Positions 53,256-61,344 of a stretch of DNA of 64,000 bases are shown piece after piece. The stretch spans positions 1 to 64,000 of the forward strand of contig NZ_VUNI01000008.1 of NCBI RefSeq assembly GCF_009695765.1, written 5' to 3'. The translations under genes were made by a program, and so were the position numbers. The DNA comes from Roseburia porci (GTDB taxonomy: Bacteria; Bacillota; Clostridia; Lachnospirales; Lachnospiraceae). Positions within the stretch are counted from its first letter, which is position 1. Every line of letters begins with the position of its first letter. A model generated the notes under the pieces. It was not told the DNA's origin, did no database searches, and was given only the letters and a program-made list of their open reading frames with translations.

Positions 53256-54425
53256 ATGATTCAGAATGATGTATTAGCAAAATTCAAAGAGATTTTTGGT
53301 GAGGGTGGCGAAATCGGTGTTTATTTTGCACCGGGTCGTGTCAATATGATCGGAGAGCATACCGACTATAATGGAGGCCATGTATTTCCTTGTGCACTTA
53401 CCATCGGTACATATGGTGTTGCAAGAAAAAGAGAGGATAAAAAGTTACGTTTTTATTCCATGAACTTTGAAGAGCTTGGCGTGATCGAGTCTTCTGTTGA
53501 GGGATTAAAACCGGAAAAGGAAGCAGACTGGACCAATTATCCAAAGGGAGTTATGTGGGCTTTTGGTGAAAAAGGAATGAAAGTAGAACAGGGAATGGAT
53601 CTTTTATTGTTTGGAAATATTCCAAATGGTTCCGGACTTTCTTCTTCTGCATCTGTAGAAGTACTGACCGGCTATATCTTAAAGGATCTGTTTGGTTTTG
53701 AAGTGACCAATCAGGATCTGGCTCTGATCGGTCAGTTTTCAGAGAACAAATTTAATGGTGTAAACTGCGGAATCATGGATCAGTTTGCGATCGCCATGGG
53801 TAAAGCGGGACATGCAATTTTCCTGGATACTGCAACACTGGAATATACCTATGCTCCGATTAAGCTGGAGAACGCTAAGATCGTAATTTCCTGCAGCAAT
53901 AAGAAACGTGGACTTGGAGATTCCAAATACAACGAGAGAAGACAGGAGTGTGAGACTGCACTTGCTGAGCTTCAGAAAGTAGTGGATATCAAATCTCTCG
54001 GAGAACTTACGGAAGAACAGTTTGAACAGTACAAATCCGCAATTAAAGATGAGATTCGTGTAAAGAGAGCAAAACATGCAGTATATGAGAATCAGAGAAC
54101 CATCAAAGCTGTGGAGGCTCTGAAAAATAACGATGTGAAATTATTCGGAGAGCTTATGAATGCATCCCACGTATCTTTAAGAGATGATTATGAAGTTACC
54201 GGAATTGAGCTTGATACACTGGTAGAAGAGGCATGGAAGATCCAGGGTGTCATCGGATCACGTATGACAGGTGCCGGATTTGGTGGATGTACTGTAAGTA
54301 TTGTAAAAGATGATGCAGTGGATACTTTCATCAAAGAAGTCGGATCTGCCTATGAAAAGAAGATTGGTTATGCAGCAGATTTTTATGTCGTAGAGATTGG
54401 AGACGGTCCAAGAAAGCTTGCTTAA
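53256..54425 (+). CDS. galK: Galactokinase
   Basis: A 389-residue GHMP kinase phosphorylating galactose at C1. The galactose-binding signature GRVNMIGEHTDYNGGHVFP is near the start. The ATP loop is IPNGSGLSSSAS, and the third motif is GAGFGGC. A start at MIQNDVLA follows GAGGAGA; the longer frame to 53208 lacks a signal. It takes galactose released by the GH42, GH2 and GH53 enzymes into the Leloir pathway. galT follows after 40 nt. No galE or galM is in the window. Confidence 0.97.
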   Translation: MIQNDVLAKFKEIFGEGGEIGVYFAPGRVNMIGEHTDYNGGHVFPCALTIGTYGVARKREDKKLRFYSMNFEELGVIESSVEGLKPEKEADWTNYPKGVMWAFGEKGMKVEQGMDLLLFGNIPNGSGLSSSASVEVLTGYILKDLFGFEVTNQDLALIGQFSENKFNGVNCGIMDQFAIAMGKAGHAIFLDTATLEYTYAPIKLENAKIVISCSNKKRGLGDSKYNERRQECETALAELQKVVDIKSLGELTEEQFEQYKSAIKDEIRVKRAKHAVYENQRTIKAVEALKNNDVKLFGELMNASHVSLRDDYEVTGIELDTLVEEAWKIQGVIGSRMTGAGFGGCTVSIVKDDAVDTFIKEVGSAYEKKIGYAADFYVVEIGDGPRKLA

Positions 54426-54465
54426 TTTGCCAGGATGATCGTGGACAGTGAAGGAGAGATATAAA

Positions 54466-55995
54466 ATGATTCAGGAAAGAATTTTAGAACTGACCGAGTA
54501 TGGTCTTGTAACAGGACTGATCACAGAGGATGATAAGATCTATACGATCAATCGTCTGATGGAGTTGTTTGAACTCGATGAAATGGAAGACAGTGTGTTT
54601 GAGGCATATGCATCACGTCAGCCGATGACACAGCAGACCGCAGAGGAGTCTCTGGAAGATATCCTTGCAGAGATGATGGATTATGCTTATGAAAAAGGTA
54701 TCATGAAAGAAAACAGTATTGTATACAAGGATCTTTTTGATACAAAAATCATGGGAATCCTGCTTCCGAGACCGGCTGAGGTACGTGCCAGATTTAAAGA
54801 TCTGTATGAGCATACTTCTGCACAGGCTGCAACTGACTATTTCTATAAATTGAGCTGTGACAGCAATTATATCCGCAGACAGAGAATCAAAAAAGATCGG
54901 AAATGGACAACAGAAACCGAGTTTGGAACACTCGACATCACCATCAATCTGTCCAAACCGGAAAAAGATCCCAAAGCGATCGCTGCTGCGAAGAATGCAA
55001 AACAGAGTGCTTATCCAAAATGCCAGCTCTGCAAAGAAAATGAAGGCTATGCAGGAAGAGTAAACCATCCGGCAAGGCAGAATCATCGTATCATTCCGGT
55101 GACAATCAATCACAGTGACTGGTATTTCCAGTATTCGCCATATGTATATTATAATGAGCATTGCATCGTATTTAACTCGCTTCATACACCAATGAAGATT
55201 GAGCGGGCTACATTTGGAAAACTCTTAGATTTTGTAACACAGTTCCCTCATTATTTTGTAGGATCGAATGCGGATCTTCCGATTGTCGGAGGCTCTATTT
55301 TAAGTCACGACCATTTCCAGGGTGGACATTATACATTTGCGATGGCAAAAGCACCGATCGAGAAAACACTTACATTCAAAGGTTTTGAAGATGTCAAAGC
55401 AGGTATTGTAAAATGGCCAATGTCCGTAATCCGTATCAGCAGTGCAGATAAGGACAGACTGATCGAGCTTGCAGACAGGATTTTAAAAGCCTGGAGAGGT
55501 TATACAGACGAAGATGCATTTATTTTCGCTGAGACGAATGGAGAACCGCATAATACAATCACTCCGATCGCAAGAAAACGCGGAGAGGATTATGAGTTAG
55601 ACCTTGTGCTCCGCAATAATATCACAACAGAGGAACATCCACTTGGGGTATACCATCCACATGCAAAACTGCATCATATCAAGAAAGAGAATATCGGACT
55701 GATCGAGGTTATGGGGCTTGCAGTACTTCCGGCAAGATTAAAGGATGAAATGGCAGCACTTTCGAAAGCAATTCTTGAGAAGAAAGATATCCGTGCGGAT
55801 GAAGTGCTTGCAAAACATGCAGACTGGGTAGAAGAGTTCCTTCCAAAATACGATCATATCGATGAAACAAATATCATGGATATCCTTCATGAAGAGATCG
55901 GACTTGTATTTAATGAAGTTTTAAAAGATGCGGGTGTATATAAGTGCACAGAAGAAGGCAGAAAAGCATTTATGAGATTTATAGATACGGTATAA
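54466..55995 (+). CDS. galT: Galactose-1-phosphate uridylyltransferase (type 2)
   Basis: A 509-residue enzyme exchanging UMP between UDP-glucose and galactose-1-phosphate. It is the longer Gram-positive type-2 GalT, not the short HIT-motif form. It has VNHPARQNHRIIPV, GGSILSHDHFQGGHYTF (the His-rich active-site region) and HPHAKLHHIKKENIGLIEVMGLAVLP. A start at MIQERIL follows AAGGAGAG. It acts directly after galactokinase. Two oppositely oriented terminators separate it from the MATE gene. Confidence 0.96.
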   Translation: MIQERILELTEYGLVTGLITEDDKIYTINRLMELFELDEMEDSVFEAYASRQPMTQQTAEESLEDILAEMMDYAYEKGIMKENSIVYKDLFDTKIMGILLPRPAEVRARFKDLYEHTSAQAATDYFYKLSCDSNYIRRQRIKKDRKWTTETEFGTLDITINLSKPEKDPKAIAAAKNAKQSAYPKCQLCKENEGYAGRVNHPARQNHRIIPVTINHSDWYFQYSPYVYYNEHCIVFNSLHTPMKIERATFGKLLDFVTQFPHYFVGSNADLPIVGGSILSHDHFQGGHYTFAMAKAPIEKTLTFKGFEDVKAGIVKWPMSVIRISSADKDRLIELADRILKAWRGYTDEDAFIFAETNGEPHNTITPIARKRGEDYELDLVLRNNITTEEHPLGVYHPHAKLHHIKKENIGLIEVMGLAVLPARLKDEMAALSKAILEKKDIRADEVLAKHADWVEEFLPKYDHIDETNIMDILHEEIGLVFNEVLKDAGVYKCTEEGRKAFMRFIDTV

Positions 55996-56023
55996 AAAAC
56001 AGGCATTCTCATAGGATGCCTGT
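55994..56023 (-). terminator. Terminator for the MATE gene (minus strand)
   Basis: ACAGGCAT (55999-56006) and ATGCCTGT (56016-56023) form a stem; the adjacent A-run 55994-55999 becomes a U-run on the minus strand. Confidence 0.82.
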
Positions 56024-56040
56024 AAGTACTAACATTTACG

Positions 56041-56071
56041 GTGGCAGGAAAGCTTAATCCTGCCACTTTTT
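56041..56071 (+). terminator. Terminator for galT, inside the end of the MATE gene
   Basis: GTGGCAGGA, loop AAGCTTAA, TCCTGCCAC, then TTTTTC. The right arm overlaps the last codons of the MATE gene on the other strand. Confidence 0.88.
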
Positions 56072-57406
56072 CTTTAATTTATTCCTTGTGTAGAAGAATG
56101 CAGGGATCAGGAATGCGTCAGCAAAAATCCATGCAGTCGGACTGGCAAAGCAGGCTGCGGAAAATCCAAAGATCGGTACAAATACAAGTCCGACTAAGGT
56201 TCGTGCGACCATTTCGCAGAGTCCTGCAAGCATTGCAAAACCGGAGAAGCCCATTCCCTGAATAAGAAAACGTACGATATTGACAAGTGCCAGCGGAAAA
56301 TAGAACAGGGCATTGGCAATCAGAAATTCCTGGGAATTGGCAATAACTTCTACTTCAGATGCACTTACAAATAACAGATTCAGCTGTTCTCCAAAGAAAT
56401 ACAGAATGGCCAGTGCAATCAGGGAATAAATCAGGCCAAGAAGCGTGCTGGCTTTTAAGCCTTTTCCGAGCCGCTCGAGACGACCGGCACCGACATTCTG
56501 ACCGCCATAGGTTGCCATAGTAGAACCCAGGGCATCAAATGGGCAGACGATAAAGCAGGATATTTTGGTCGCAGCAGTCATTGCGGCGACAGCTCCGGAG
56601 CCAAGTGGATTTACGGCTGCCTGTAAAATAACGCTTCCAATTGCGGTAATAGAATACTGCAGCCCCATAGGAAGCCCCATGGTGAGCAGTACACGGACAT
56701 AGGCACTGTCAAGTTTCCAGTCCGAGCGTTTCAGATGCATGATCGTAAATTTCTTCATGATCAGAAACAGACATAAAAGTCCGGAAATACCCTGTGAGAT
56801 CACAGTTGCAAAAGAGGCACCGAATACACCCCAGTGGAATACCACGATAAAAAGCAGATCCAGACCGATGTTAAGGCAGGCTGCGAGAACCAGGAAAATG
56901 ACCGGAGTGACCGCATCACCCAATGACCGGATATAACCGGAAAGCAGGTTATATAGAATGATCGCTGGAATTCCAATAAATATGACAACAATATAATTAT
57001 ACGCAAGATCAATGATATCGGGTGGTGTGCTCATAAGTTCAAGGATCGGACGGCAGAAAAGTGTCGTCACGATCGTGATCGCAAGCCCAAGAATGATGGA
57101 GAGCACGGCGGAATTGCCAATGTATTTACGCAGACCATCTTCGTCTTTGGCTCCGAATCTCTGGGCAACAGGGAGTGCAAATCCACTGCACATTCCATTG
57201 CAGAATCCAATGATCAGAAAGTTGATACTTCCGGTCGCACCAACGGCGGCAAGTGCTTTTACCCCAAGAAACTGCCCCACAATAATTGTATCTACAAGGC
57301 TGTAGATCTGCTGAAAAAGCATTCCAAAAAGCAGCGGAACCGCAAAACCAAGAATTAATTTCATTGGTGATCCGACTGTCATGTCTTTTGTAGTACTTTT
57401 AGACAT
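56054..57406 (-). CDS. MATE family efflux transporter
   Basis: A 450-residue membrane protein with twelve TM segments in the MATE two-bundle layout. It begins FAVPLLFGMLFQQIYSLVDTIIVGQFLGVKALAAVGA. The second half starts at MGLPMGLQYSITAIGSVILQ. A start at MSKSTTKD follows GAGGGGG. Family members export cationic compounds or drugs using ion gradients. It ends against galT with crossed terminators. The substrate is unknown. Confidence 0.93.
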   Translation of the reverse strand: MSKSTTKDMTVGSPMKLILGFAVPLLFGMLFQQIYSLVDTIIVGQFLGVKALAAVGATGSINFLIIGFCNGMCSGFALPVAQRFGAKDEDGLRKYIGNSAVLSIILGLAITIVTTLFCRPILELMSTPPDIIDLAYNYIVVIFIGIPAIILYNLLSGYIRSLGDAVTPVIFLVLAACLNIGLDLLFIVVFHWGVFGASFATVISQGISGLLCLFLIMKKFTIMHLKRSDWKLDSAYVRVLLTMGLPMGLQYSITAIGSVILQAAVNPLGSGAVAAMTAATKISCFIVCPFDALGSTMATYGGQNVGAGRLERLGKGLKASTLLGLIYSLIALAILYFFGEQLNLLFVSASEVEVIANSQEFLIANALFYFPLALVNIVRFLIQGMGFSGFAMLAGLCEMVARTLVGLVFVPIFGFSAACFASPTAWIFADAFLIPAFFYTRNKLKKKWQD

Positions 57407-57559
57407 AAAAATCCCCCTCTTTAGCACTATAAATTTTAGTTTCACGATATTTTATCACAATTAATCAATCTTTACAATTATATAGAAATGATGTAAAGTT
57501 TTAAGTAATATAATTAAAATTAATAACAAAAAAGAGAGAACTTTCTGGAGGAAATGAAC

Positions 57560-58639
57560 GTGGCAAAATGGGAAGAAAATATCCGAAAAGTGATTCCATA
57601 TACACCGGGAGAACAGCCGGACAAAAGCAGCATGATCAAATTAAATACGAATGAGAATCCGTATCCACCTGCACCTGGGGTTACAGAGGCGCTTCAGCAT
57701 ATTGATACCGATAAGCTCCGGTTGTATCCGGATCCGGCAGTCAGTGATCTGACAGGTGCAATTGCTGATTTCTATAAGGTAGGAAAAGATCAGGTATTTG
57801 TCGGTGTTGGGTCGGATGATGTGCTTGCAATGAGTTTTATGACATTTTTTAATTCCGATAAACCGATTCTGTTTCCGGATATTACGTATTCCTTTTATGA
57901 TGTCTGGGCAGATATGCTCCGCATTCCATATGAGCGTATTCCGCTGGATGAGAAGTTTCAGATCTGTGCAGCAGATTATAAGAGAGAGAACGGCGGTGTG
58001 GTATTTCCGAATCCAAATGCACCAACAGGTGAATTGCTGCCTTTAGATATGGTTGAAGAGATCATTGCAGCGAACAAAGATGTGATTGTAATTGTGGATG
58101 AAGCATATATTGACTTTGGGGGAGAAAGTGCCTTGCCATTGTTAGAAAAATATGATAATCTGCTGGTTGTGCAGACATTTTCCAAATCCCGTTCCATGGC
58201 TGGCATGCGGATTGGATTTGCAATTGGAAGCCCGGTATTGATTAAATATTTAAATGATGTGAAATACTCCTTTAATTCCTACACGATGGACCGTATTACG
58301 ATCCAGCTTGGGGTCAAGGCAGTGGAAGACCGGGCATATTTTGAAGAAACAAAAGAAAAGATCATCCGTACAAGAGAATGGACCAAGACAGAACTGAGAA
58401 GACTTGGATTTGAATTTGGCGATTCCAAGAGCAACTTTATTTTTGCAAGACATCCGAAAGTTCCTGCAATGGAATTATTTGAGGCGTTGAAGAAAAAAGA
58501 CATTTATGTACGTCACTTCAACAAACCGGAGCGAATTGCGGATTATCTGCGGATCAGTATTGGAACCGATGCGGAAATGAAAGCTTTTGTTGACTTCCTA
58601 GATCAGTATCTGACGGATTGTAAAATTGTGACTGCATAG
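57560..58639 (+). CDS. hisC: Histidinol-phosphate aminotransferase
   Basis: A 359-residue type I PLP aminotransferase. The PLP-binding lysine is K209 in TFSKSRSMAGMRIGFA. LNTNENPYPPAP near the start and the NPNAPTGELL and DEAYIDFG motifs are typical of HisC. It converts imidazole-acetol phosphate to histidinol phosphate. GTG 57560 sits 8 nt after GGAGG; the ATG at 57554 is too close. No other his genes are near, so it may also act as a broad aminotransferase. Confidence 0.88.
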   Translation: MAKWEENIRKVIPYTPGEQPDKSSMIKLNTNENPYPPAPGVTEALQHIDTDKLRLYPDPAVSDLTGAIADFYKVGKDQVFVGVGSDDVLAMSFMTFFNSDKPILFPDITYSFYDVWADMLRIPYERIPLDEKFQICAADYKRENGGVVFPNPNAPTGELLPLDMVEEIIAANKDVIVIVDEAYIDFGGESALPLLEKYDNLLVVQTFSKSRSMAGMRIGFAIGSPVLIKYLNDVKYSFNSYTMDRITIQLGVKAVEDRAYFEETKEKIIRTREWTKTELRRLGFEFGDSKSNFIFARHPKVPAMELFEALKKKDIYVRHFNKPERIADYLRISIGTDAEMKAFVDFLDQYLTDCKIVTA

Positions 58640-58664
58640 TATATTTTTAGTGAGGACTCTGTTT

Positions 58665-59129
58665 ATGTTGAATTATTTAATCGTATTTTTTATTTCGATG
58701 GTTCCGCTTGTGGAGCTGCGAGGAGCAATCCCGTATTCGCAGATTCTGCATCTGCCGTTGCTGCAATCTTATATCATTGCAATTATCGGTAATATGCTGC
58801 CGGTACCGGTCATTTATCTATTCGCAAGAAAAGTACTGGAATGGGGTTGTGATAAGCCAGTGATCGGAAAGCCTTTCACATGGTGCCTTGAAAAAGGGGA
58901 GAAAGGCGGAAAGAAGCTTCAGGCAAAGGCCGGAAAAGGTCTTTTTGTTGCTCTTTTACTTTTTGTAGGAATTCCGCTGCCGGGCACAGGAGCCTGGACT
59001 GGAACACTTGCAGCAAGTATTCTTGATATGGATTTCAAGTCAACAGTTACAGCAGTTATGCTTGGTGTACTGCTTGCGGGTGTGATCATGATGATCGTAA
59101 GTTTTGCAGGGGTAAGTATTTTCCTGTAA
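58665..59129 (+). CDS. Small multidrug export-like membrane protein (PF06695)
   Basis: A 154-residue membrane protein with about four TM segments. It has the family hallmarks MVPLVELRGAIPY near the start and VGIPLPGTGAWTG in the middle. The start is taken at ATG 58665; GTG 58650 is possible. It begins 25 nt after hisC, so the two may be co-transcribed. The family is named for proposed small-molecule export but is poorly characterised. A long terminator follows. Confidence 0.85.
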   Translation: MLNYLIVFFISMVPLVELRGAIPYSQILHLPLLQSYIIAIIGNMLPVPVIYLFARKVLEWGCDKPVIGKPFTWCLEKGEKGGKKLQAKAGKGLFVALLLFVGIPLPGTGAWTGTLAASILDMDFKSTVTAVMLGVLLAGVIMMIVSFAGVSIFL

Positions 59130-59145
59130 GATATGTGAAATAACC

Positions 59146-59197
59146 AAAAGAAAACCCATGAAAGAAGTCAGAAGGCTTTTTTCATGGGTTTTCTTTT
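59146..59197. terminator. Bidirectional terminator
   Basis: AAAAGAAAACCCATGAAA pairs perfectly (18 bp) with TTTCATGGGTTTTCTTTT. It serves the convergent exporter and CPBP genes. Confidence 0.92.
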
Positions 59198-59218
59198 CGA
59201 CATAATGAATGACACATA

Positions 59219-60067
59219 TTAGCACACACAATCCGGAAGTGGTTTTTTACGCATGCCCAGGCGGAAGACAGAAATTCCGGAAGCGGTCAGTACGACAGCA
59301 ACGATCAGGAAGAACACAAAGGAAAGTGGGGTATTGCCATAGCTTAAATGTTCGGAGATCAGTGTTCCCCAGATGTTAAACAGGAAGTGAAGGAACATGG
59401 AATAGTAAATGCTTCCTCCGCGTTCACAGACATATCCGAGGATCAGACCGAGACAGAATGCGTAGCAACCCTGGATCATGTTCATATGGTACAGACCGAA
59501 AAGGAACGCCTGGAGCAGATTGGCGAACCAGAAACTGAAGTGGCGTCTTGCGATACGCATTGTAACACCACGGAAGATCAGCTCTTCGCCGATTGGTGCA
59601 AGGAAAACAGAATAAATAAGCATTGCTAGGGTGATCGTTTCATCAAGGCCGGCCGATTCCAGAAGCTTTTCGTATGCCTCCAGCCAGCTTGGAAAAATGA
59701 CTGCGAGGATGGAGATAAGGTAGCCGCTTAAAAGCTGCATTCCCGGAACAAGAAGAAGAACTCCGACCAGTTTGTAAGGCTGGAAGATCTTTCCTGCACT
59801 CGGAAGAAAATTACCGCCGTAGCTGTGATAATACCAGATTCCGTAGGAGCAGATGACAATCAGGGAATAGATGATCATCAGTACGGTTGAAAAATCAGAA
59901 TTTGATAATATATAGAGCAGATTTGAAAATGTGGATCTGGAAAAAGACATCGATGGAAATGCCATCAGCAGATAGATCCCAAAAAGAAAAAGTGTTGCCA
60001 GAATCTGGATTCCGACAGCTAAAAGCATCGGTATAAAACTAAAAAAGAAACAACCTGTTTTTTTCAT
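59219..60067 (-). CDS. CPBP-family intramembrane metalloprotease
   Basis: A 282-residue membrane protein with about eight TM segments. The CPBP/Abi motifs are APIGEELIFRGVTM (EExxxR), FGLYHMN (FxxxH) and FLHFLFNIWG (HxxxN). Related enzymes process prenylated peptides or give bacteriocin immunity. GGAG precedes the start. It is monocistronic and divergent from the YerC-type regulator. The substrate is unknown. Confidence 0.9.
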   Translation of the reverse strand: MKKTGCFFFSFIPMLLAVGIQILATLFLFGIYLLMAFPSMSFSRSTFSNLLYILSNSDFSTVLMIIYSLIVICSYGIWYYHSYGGNFLPSAGKIFQPYKLVGVLLLVPGMQLLSGYLISILAVIFPSWLEAYEKLLESAGLDETITLAMLIYSVFLAPIGEELIFRGVTMRIARRHFSFWFANLLQAFLFGLYHMNMIQGCYAFCLGLILGYVCERGGSIYYSMFLHFLFNIWGTLISEHLSYGNTPLSFVFFLIVAVVLTASGISVFRLGMRKKPLPDCVC

Positions 60068-60211
60068 GGTAAAAACTCCAATCTTTTTGTATAATGTAAA
60101 TTCTATTATATATCATTGTGTGTGATTATTGCAAGAAACCTGTTTACTTTACAACTTTAATATGCTAAAATAAGAACAGTTCAATAAGACAAAGAAGAAG
60201 GAGTAGTGCAA

Positions 60212-60511
60212 ATGAGCAAGAAACTTAGAACAGAGGCTGTGGATCATTTATTTGATGCGATCTTATGCCTTGAGAATCGAGAGGAATGCTATACATTTTT
60301 TGAGGATGTATGTACTGTAAATGAATTATTATCACTGTCTCAGAGATTTGAAGTAGCAAAGATGCTTCGTGAACAGAAGACATATTTAGATATTGCAGAG
60401 AAGACCGGTGCTTCTACTGCTACGATAAGCCGTGTAAACCGTTCTTTGAATTATGGAAATGATGGATATGACATGGTATTTTCCCGTATGGAGGACAAGC
60501 AGGAACAATAA
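60212..60511 (+). CDS. YerC/YecD-type TrpR-like DNA-binding protein
   Basis: A 99-residue helical protein. It has LTEAVDHLFDAI-like start (RTEAVDHLFDAILCLENREECYTFFEDVCT), then LLSLSQRFEVAKML and the HTH TYLDIAEKTGASTATISRVNRSLNYG. This matches the YerC/YecD (TrpR superfamily) proteins, which in Clostridia and Bacilli often sit beside pcrA. The start follows AAGGAG. A strong terminator follows. It probably regulates transcription, with target unknown. Confidence 0.88.
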   Translation: MSKKLRTEAVDHLFDAILCLENREECYTFFEDVCTVNELLSLSQRFEVAKMLREQKTYLDIAEKTGASTATISRVNRSLNYGNDGYDMVFSRMEDKQEQ

Positions 60512-60526
60512 TCCGGCACATATTAT

Positions 60527-60572
60527 AAAACCCCGTGAACCAGGCTATGAGCAGTCCGGTTCACGGGGTTTT
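60527..60572. terminator. Bidirectional terminator
   Basis: AAAACCCCGTGAACC pairs perfectly with GGTTCACGGGGTTTT (15 bp). It lies between convergent regulator genes. Confidence 0.93.
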
Positions 60573-60580
60573 GTTATGAC

Positions 60581-61210
60581 CTATTTATTTTTTCCATGTT
60601 GTTCGTTTGAGGAAGAAACTTTTTCTGCATTTAATTCGTCAATGGTGCGTTCGATGAGCATTTTCTTAATGTAGACATCGTAGCTCAGTAAGCAGATGAA
60701 ACTGAATGCGTGTAAGAACTTGCGGTCTTCTTCCGGAAACTGGTTAAAGGTATCGTTTGCAATTTTGTATTTTTTGCCGAGATCCTTTAAAAGCTTCTGG
60801 GATTCTTCATGTTCTAAATTAAATACTTCATTGTAGACATCTTCCATATCAAATCCGTCTTTATTACCAAAATAGTTCTCGGTGATCGGATTTAAGATGG
60901 ACTGGATATCGCTGATGCTTAAAATATTCTTCAGATAGTAGATAAAGATCAGTGTCAGAACATGTTCTTTGGAATATTTCTTCTTCTCAGGAGGAGGAAG
61001 CAGATCGTTCTTGGCATAGTTATTGATCATGGTCTTTGTCAGGATCTTATCATCCTCATGGCGTTTGGAAGCCTCCAACTGGCTGTCCATAAAGGTTGTG
61101 ATCTGATCCATATATAAATCGATATTTGGAATATCTTCCGGCTTAACATAGCCAATAGACTGGAGGTTTTTTAAGAGCATCTCCAGAAACTCGTGAATGT
61201 CATTTGCCAT
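60581..61210 (-). CDS. DUF1836 protein (MerR-like DNA-binding regulator)
   Basis: A 209-residue protein. The region TKTMINNYAKNDLLPPPEKKKYSKEHVLTLIFIYYLKNILSISDI matches DUF1836, which resembles a MerR-type winged HTH (the LLPPPxxKxYxxxH pattern). The rest is helical and charged. ATG 61210 follows GAGG; a GTG at 61219 is less likely. It is divergent from pcrA. Its regulatory target is unknown. Confidence 0.85.
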   Translation of the reverse strand: MANDIHEFLEMLLKNLQSIGYVKPEDIPNIDLYMDQITTFMDSQLEASKRHEDDKILTKTMINNYAKNDLLPPPEKKKYSKEHVLTLIFIYYLKNILSISDIQSILNPITENYFGNKDGFDMEDVYNEVFNLEHEESQKLLKDLGKKYKIANDTFNQFPEEDRKFLHAFSFICLLSYDVYIKKMLIERTIDELNAEKVSSSNEQHGKNK

Positions 61211-61305
61211 AATTTTCACCTCATTATCACATTATATAGTAATTAAAACTATATGACAAGGAGAAAAACCATTAATTTTTTCATTTCCCGAACATAGTTT
61301 CTGTG

Positions 61306-61325
61306 TTATACTTACGGAAGTATAA
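61306..61325. promoter_or_regulatory. Palindrome in the pcrA promoter region
   Basis: TTATACTT-ACGG-AAGTATAA, a perfect 8-bp inverted repeat 20 nt before the pcrA start. It contains -10-like TATACT. It could be a binding site or a hairpin. Confidence 0.5.
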
Positions 61326-61344
61326 TACAGAAAGGATTGTGCAG

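Noticed and set aside
57407-57559. AT-rich region between the MATE and hisC genes as a possible T-box or his leader
   Set aside because: No T-box sequence, specifier loop or leader terminator was seen; it appears to be only divergent promoters.
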